Program-made: the position numbers and the translations under genes | Shown here: positions 5,357 to 6,364 of the stretch, one piece after another | Layout of the letters: each line of letters opens with the position of its first letter | Numbering within the stretch: the stretch's first letter is position 1 | From: Alphaproteobacteria bacterium | GTDB taxonomy: Bacteria > Pseudomonadota > Alphaproteobacteria > UBA11222 | Assembly (NCBI GenBank): GCA_003454415.1 | Contig: DMKG01000107.1 | Location: 1-6,364 of the forward strand | Direction: 5' to 3' | Length of the DNA stretch: 6,364 nucleotides | The notes under the pieces: model-generated | What the model saw: only the letters and a program-made list of their open reading frames with translations | What the model was told of the DNA's origin: nothing | The model's database searches: none

Positions 5357-6364
5357 ATGACGAATGTAGTGGTAATAGGCGCCCAGTGGGGTGATGAAGG
5401 CAAAGGGAAGATCGTTGACTGGCTGTCGGAACGCGCCGATGTCGTTGTCCGTTTTCAGGGCGGTCATAATGCCGGACATACCCTGGTGGTGGATGGTAAA
5501 GTCTATAAGCTGAGCCTGCTGCCTTCCGGGGTGGTGCGTTCCAGCAAGCTCTCCATCATCGGAAACGGGGTCGTGGTGGATCCGTGGGCGCTGCTCGATG
5601 AAATCAAGCGGCTGGAGGGGCAGGGAGTGAGCATCACTCCTCAGAACCTGCGCCTGTCGGAAACTGCGGCGCTGATCCTGCCCATTCACCGGGAACTTGA
5701 CGAAGTCCGTGAAGACAGCAATTCCGCGGTTAAAATTGGCACCACCCGGCGCGGCATAGGCCCCGCCTATGAAGACAAGGTCGGCCGCCGCGCCTTGCGT
5801 GTGATTGACCTTTCCGATCCCCAGGTCATCGCCAGTAGGGTGGCGGCGCTGCTTGCGCATCACAATGCGCTGCGCCGGGGTTTGGGAAAATCCGAAATTG
5901 ATGGGGCGTCACTCATCCAGTCCCTGCTGGAAATCGCTCCCCGCATCCTGCCATTCGCCGATCCGGTCTGGCGCACGCTCGATGAATTGCGCAGCCAGGG
6001 CAGACGTATCCTGTTTGAAGGGGCGCAAGGGGCGATGCTGGATACAGATCATGGCACCTATCCCTACGTCACCTCCTCCAATACCACGGCGGCGCAGGCA
6101 GCCACCGGCAGCGGCATTGGCCCTGGCGCCCTTGGATATGTGCTCGGCATCACCAAAGCCTATACGACGCGGGTAGGGGAGGGGCCGTTTCCCACCGAAC
6201 AGAATAACGAGATCGGCCAGGGGCTGGGCACGCGCGGTAAGGAATTCGGCACGGTCACCGGGCGGCCCAGGCGCTGCGGCTGGTTCGATGCGGTGATGGT
6301 GCGCCAGGCCGCCAAGATCGCCGGAATCAACGGCATCGCGCTGACCAAGCTGGACGTGCTGGAC
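5357..6364 (+). CDS. purA: Adenylosuccinate synthetase, 5' part (3' end outside window)
   Basis: Joins IMP and aspartate using GTP to make adenylosuccinate, the first step from IMP to AMP, in the cytoplasm. The visible 336 codons start with [16 protein letters not shown], containing the catalytic Asp13 in the GTP-binding loop, then GGHNAGHT with catalytic His41, the switch-like segment [15 protein letters not shown] (127-141), [17 protein letters not shown] (220-236), SSNTTA (240-245), VGEGPFPTE (273-281), [11 protein letters not shown] (301-311) with R303 and R305 of the IMP/aspartate site, and TKLDVLD (330-336) of the guanine-binding region. Numbering coincides with the E. coli enzyme (432 residues), so about 95 residues are missing. 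The ATG is set by family alignment; upstream only a poor AGGG lies 12 bases away. A short upstream frame ends in a TGA overlapping this ATG (ATGA), which could couple translation. It lies 81 bases after serA. As I recall, many sphingomonads have hisZ between serA and purA; it is absent here. Confidence 0.97.
   Translation, partial: MTNVVVIGAQWGDEGKGKIVDWLSERADVVVRFQGGHNAGHTLVVDGKVYKLSLLPSGVVRSSKLSIIGNGVVVDPWALLDEIKRLEGQGVSITPQNLRLSETAALILPIHRELDEVREDSNSAVKIGTTRRGIGPAYEDKVGRRALRVIDLSDPQVIASRVAALLAHHNALRRGLGKSEIDGASLIQSLLEIAPRILPFADPVWRTLDELRSQGRRILFEGAQGAMLDTDHGTYPYVTSSNTTAAQAATGSGIGPGALGYVLGITKAYTTRVGEGPFPTEQNNEIGQGLGTRGKEFGTVTGRPRRCGWFDAVMVRQAAKIAGINGIALTKLDVLD

Noticed and set aside
5285..5863. 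Leftward open frame of 192 codons
   Set aside because: It is antisense to purA, whose conserved residues are all present on the rightward strand.

Overview
The window is ordinary chromosomal DNA from an alphaproteobacterium. The evidence is a PleD-type diguanylate cyclase (receiver, degenerate receiver, GGDEF with an intact inhibitory site), the alphaproteobacterial form of phosphoserine aminotransferase, a long ACT-domain phosphoglycerate dehydrogenase directly after it, and then adenylosuccinate synthetase. Base composition looks moderately GC-rich by eye (not counted) and even across the window. I see no transposase, integrase, phage gene, tRNA, rRNA or CRISPR array. The family cannot be fixed from sequence alone.

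Left part (2-1640): the 3' part of pleD runs rightward from beyond the left edge to 1159. It converges on a small leftward gene (1299-1640) for a conserved-looking protein with a winged-helix-like C-terminal half. The 139-base gap between their ends holds only a weak terminator-like hairpin. The first about 20 bases of the window appear to carry a reading-frame break inside pleD.

Middle (1641-2403): a 145-base divergent gap leads into a rightward gene for a carboxymuconolactone-decarboxylase-like protein (1786-2343) without the CxxC redox motif. It ends in two tandem hairpins, the second a textbook rho-independent terminator.

Right part (2404-6364): a clear sigma70-type promoter (TTGACA, 17-base spacer, GTATAT) drives serC and serA, which are 21 bases apart. 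They encode consecutive steps from 3-phosphoglycerate to phosphoserine. purA follows after 81 bases that hold a possible promoter, a GC-rich hairpin and a possible leader reading frame whose stop overlaps the purA start. purA is cut by the right edge after 336 codons.

The genes are c-di-GMP signalling and core serine and purine biosynthesis. I do not find a convincing undescribed system. The items most worth checking are the apparent pleD frame break, the small uncharacterised leftward gene, and the serA-purA junction.
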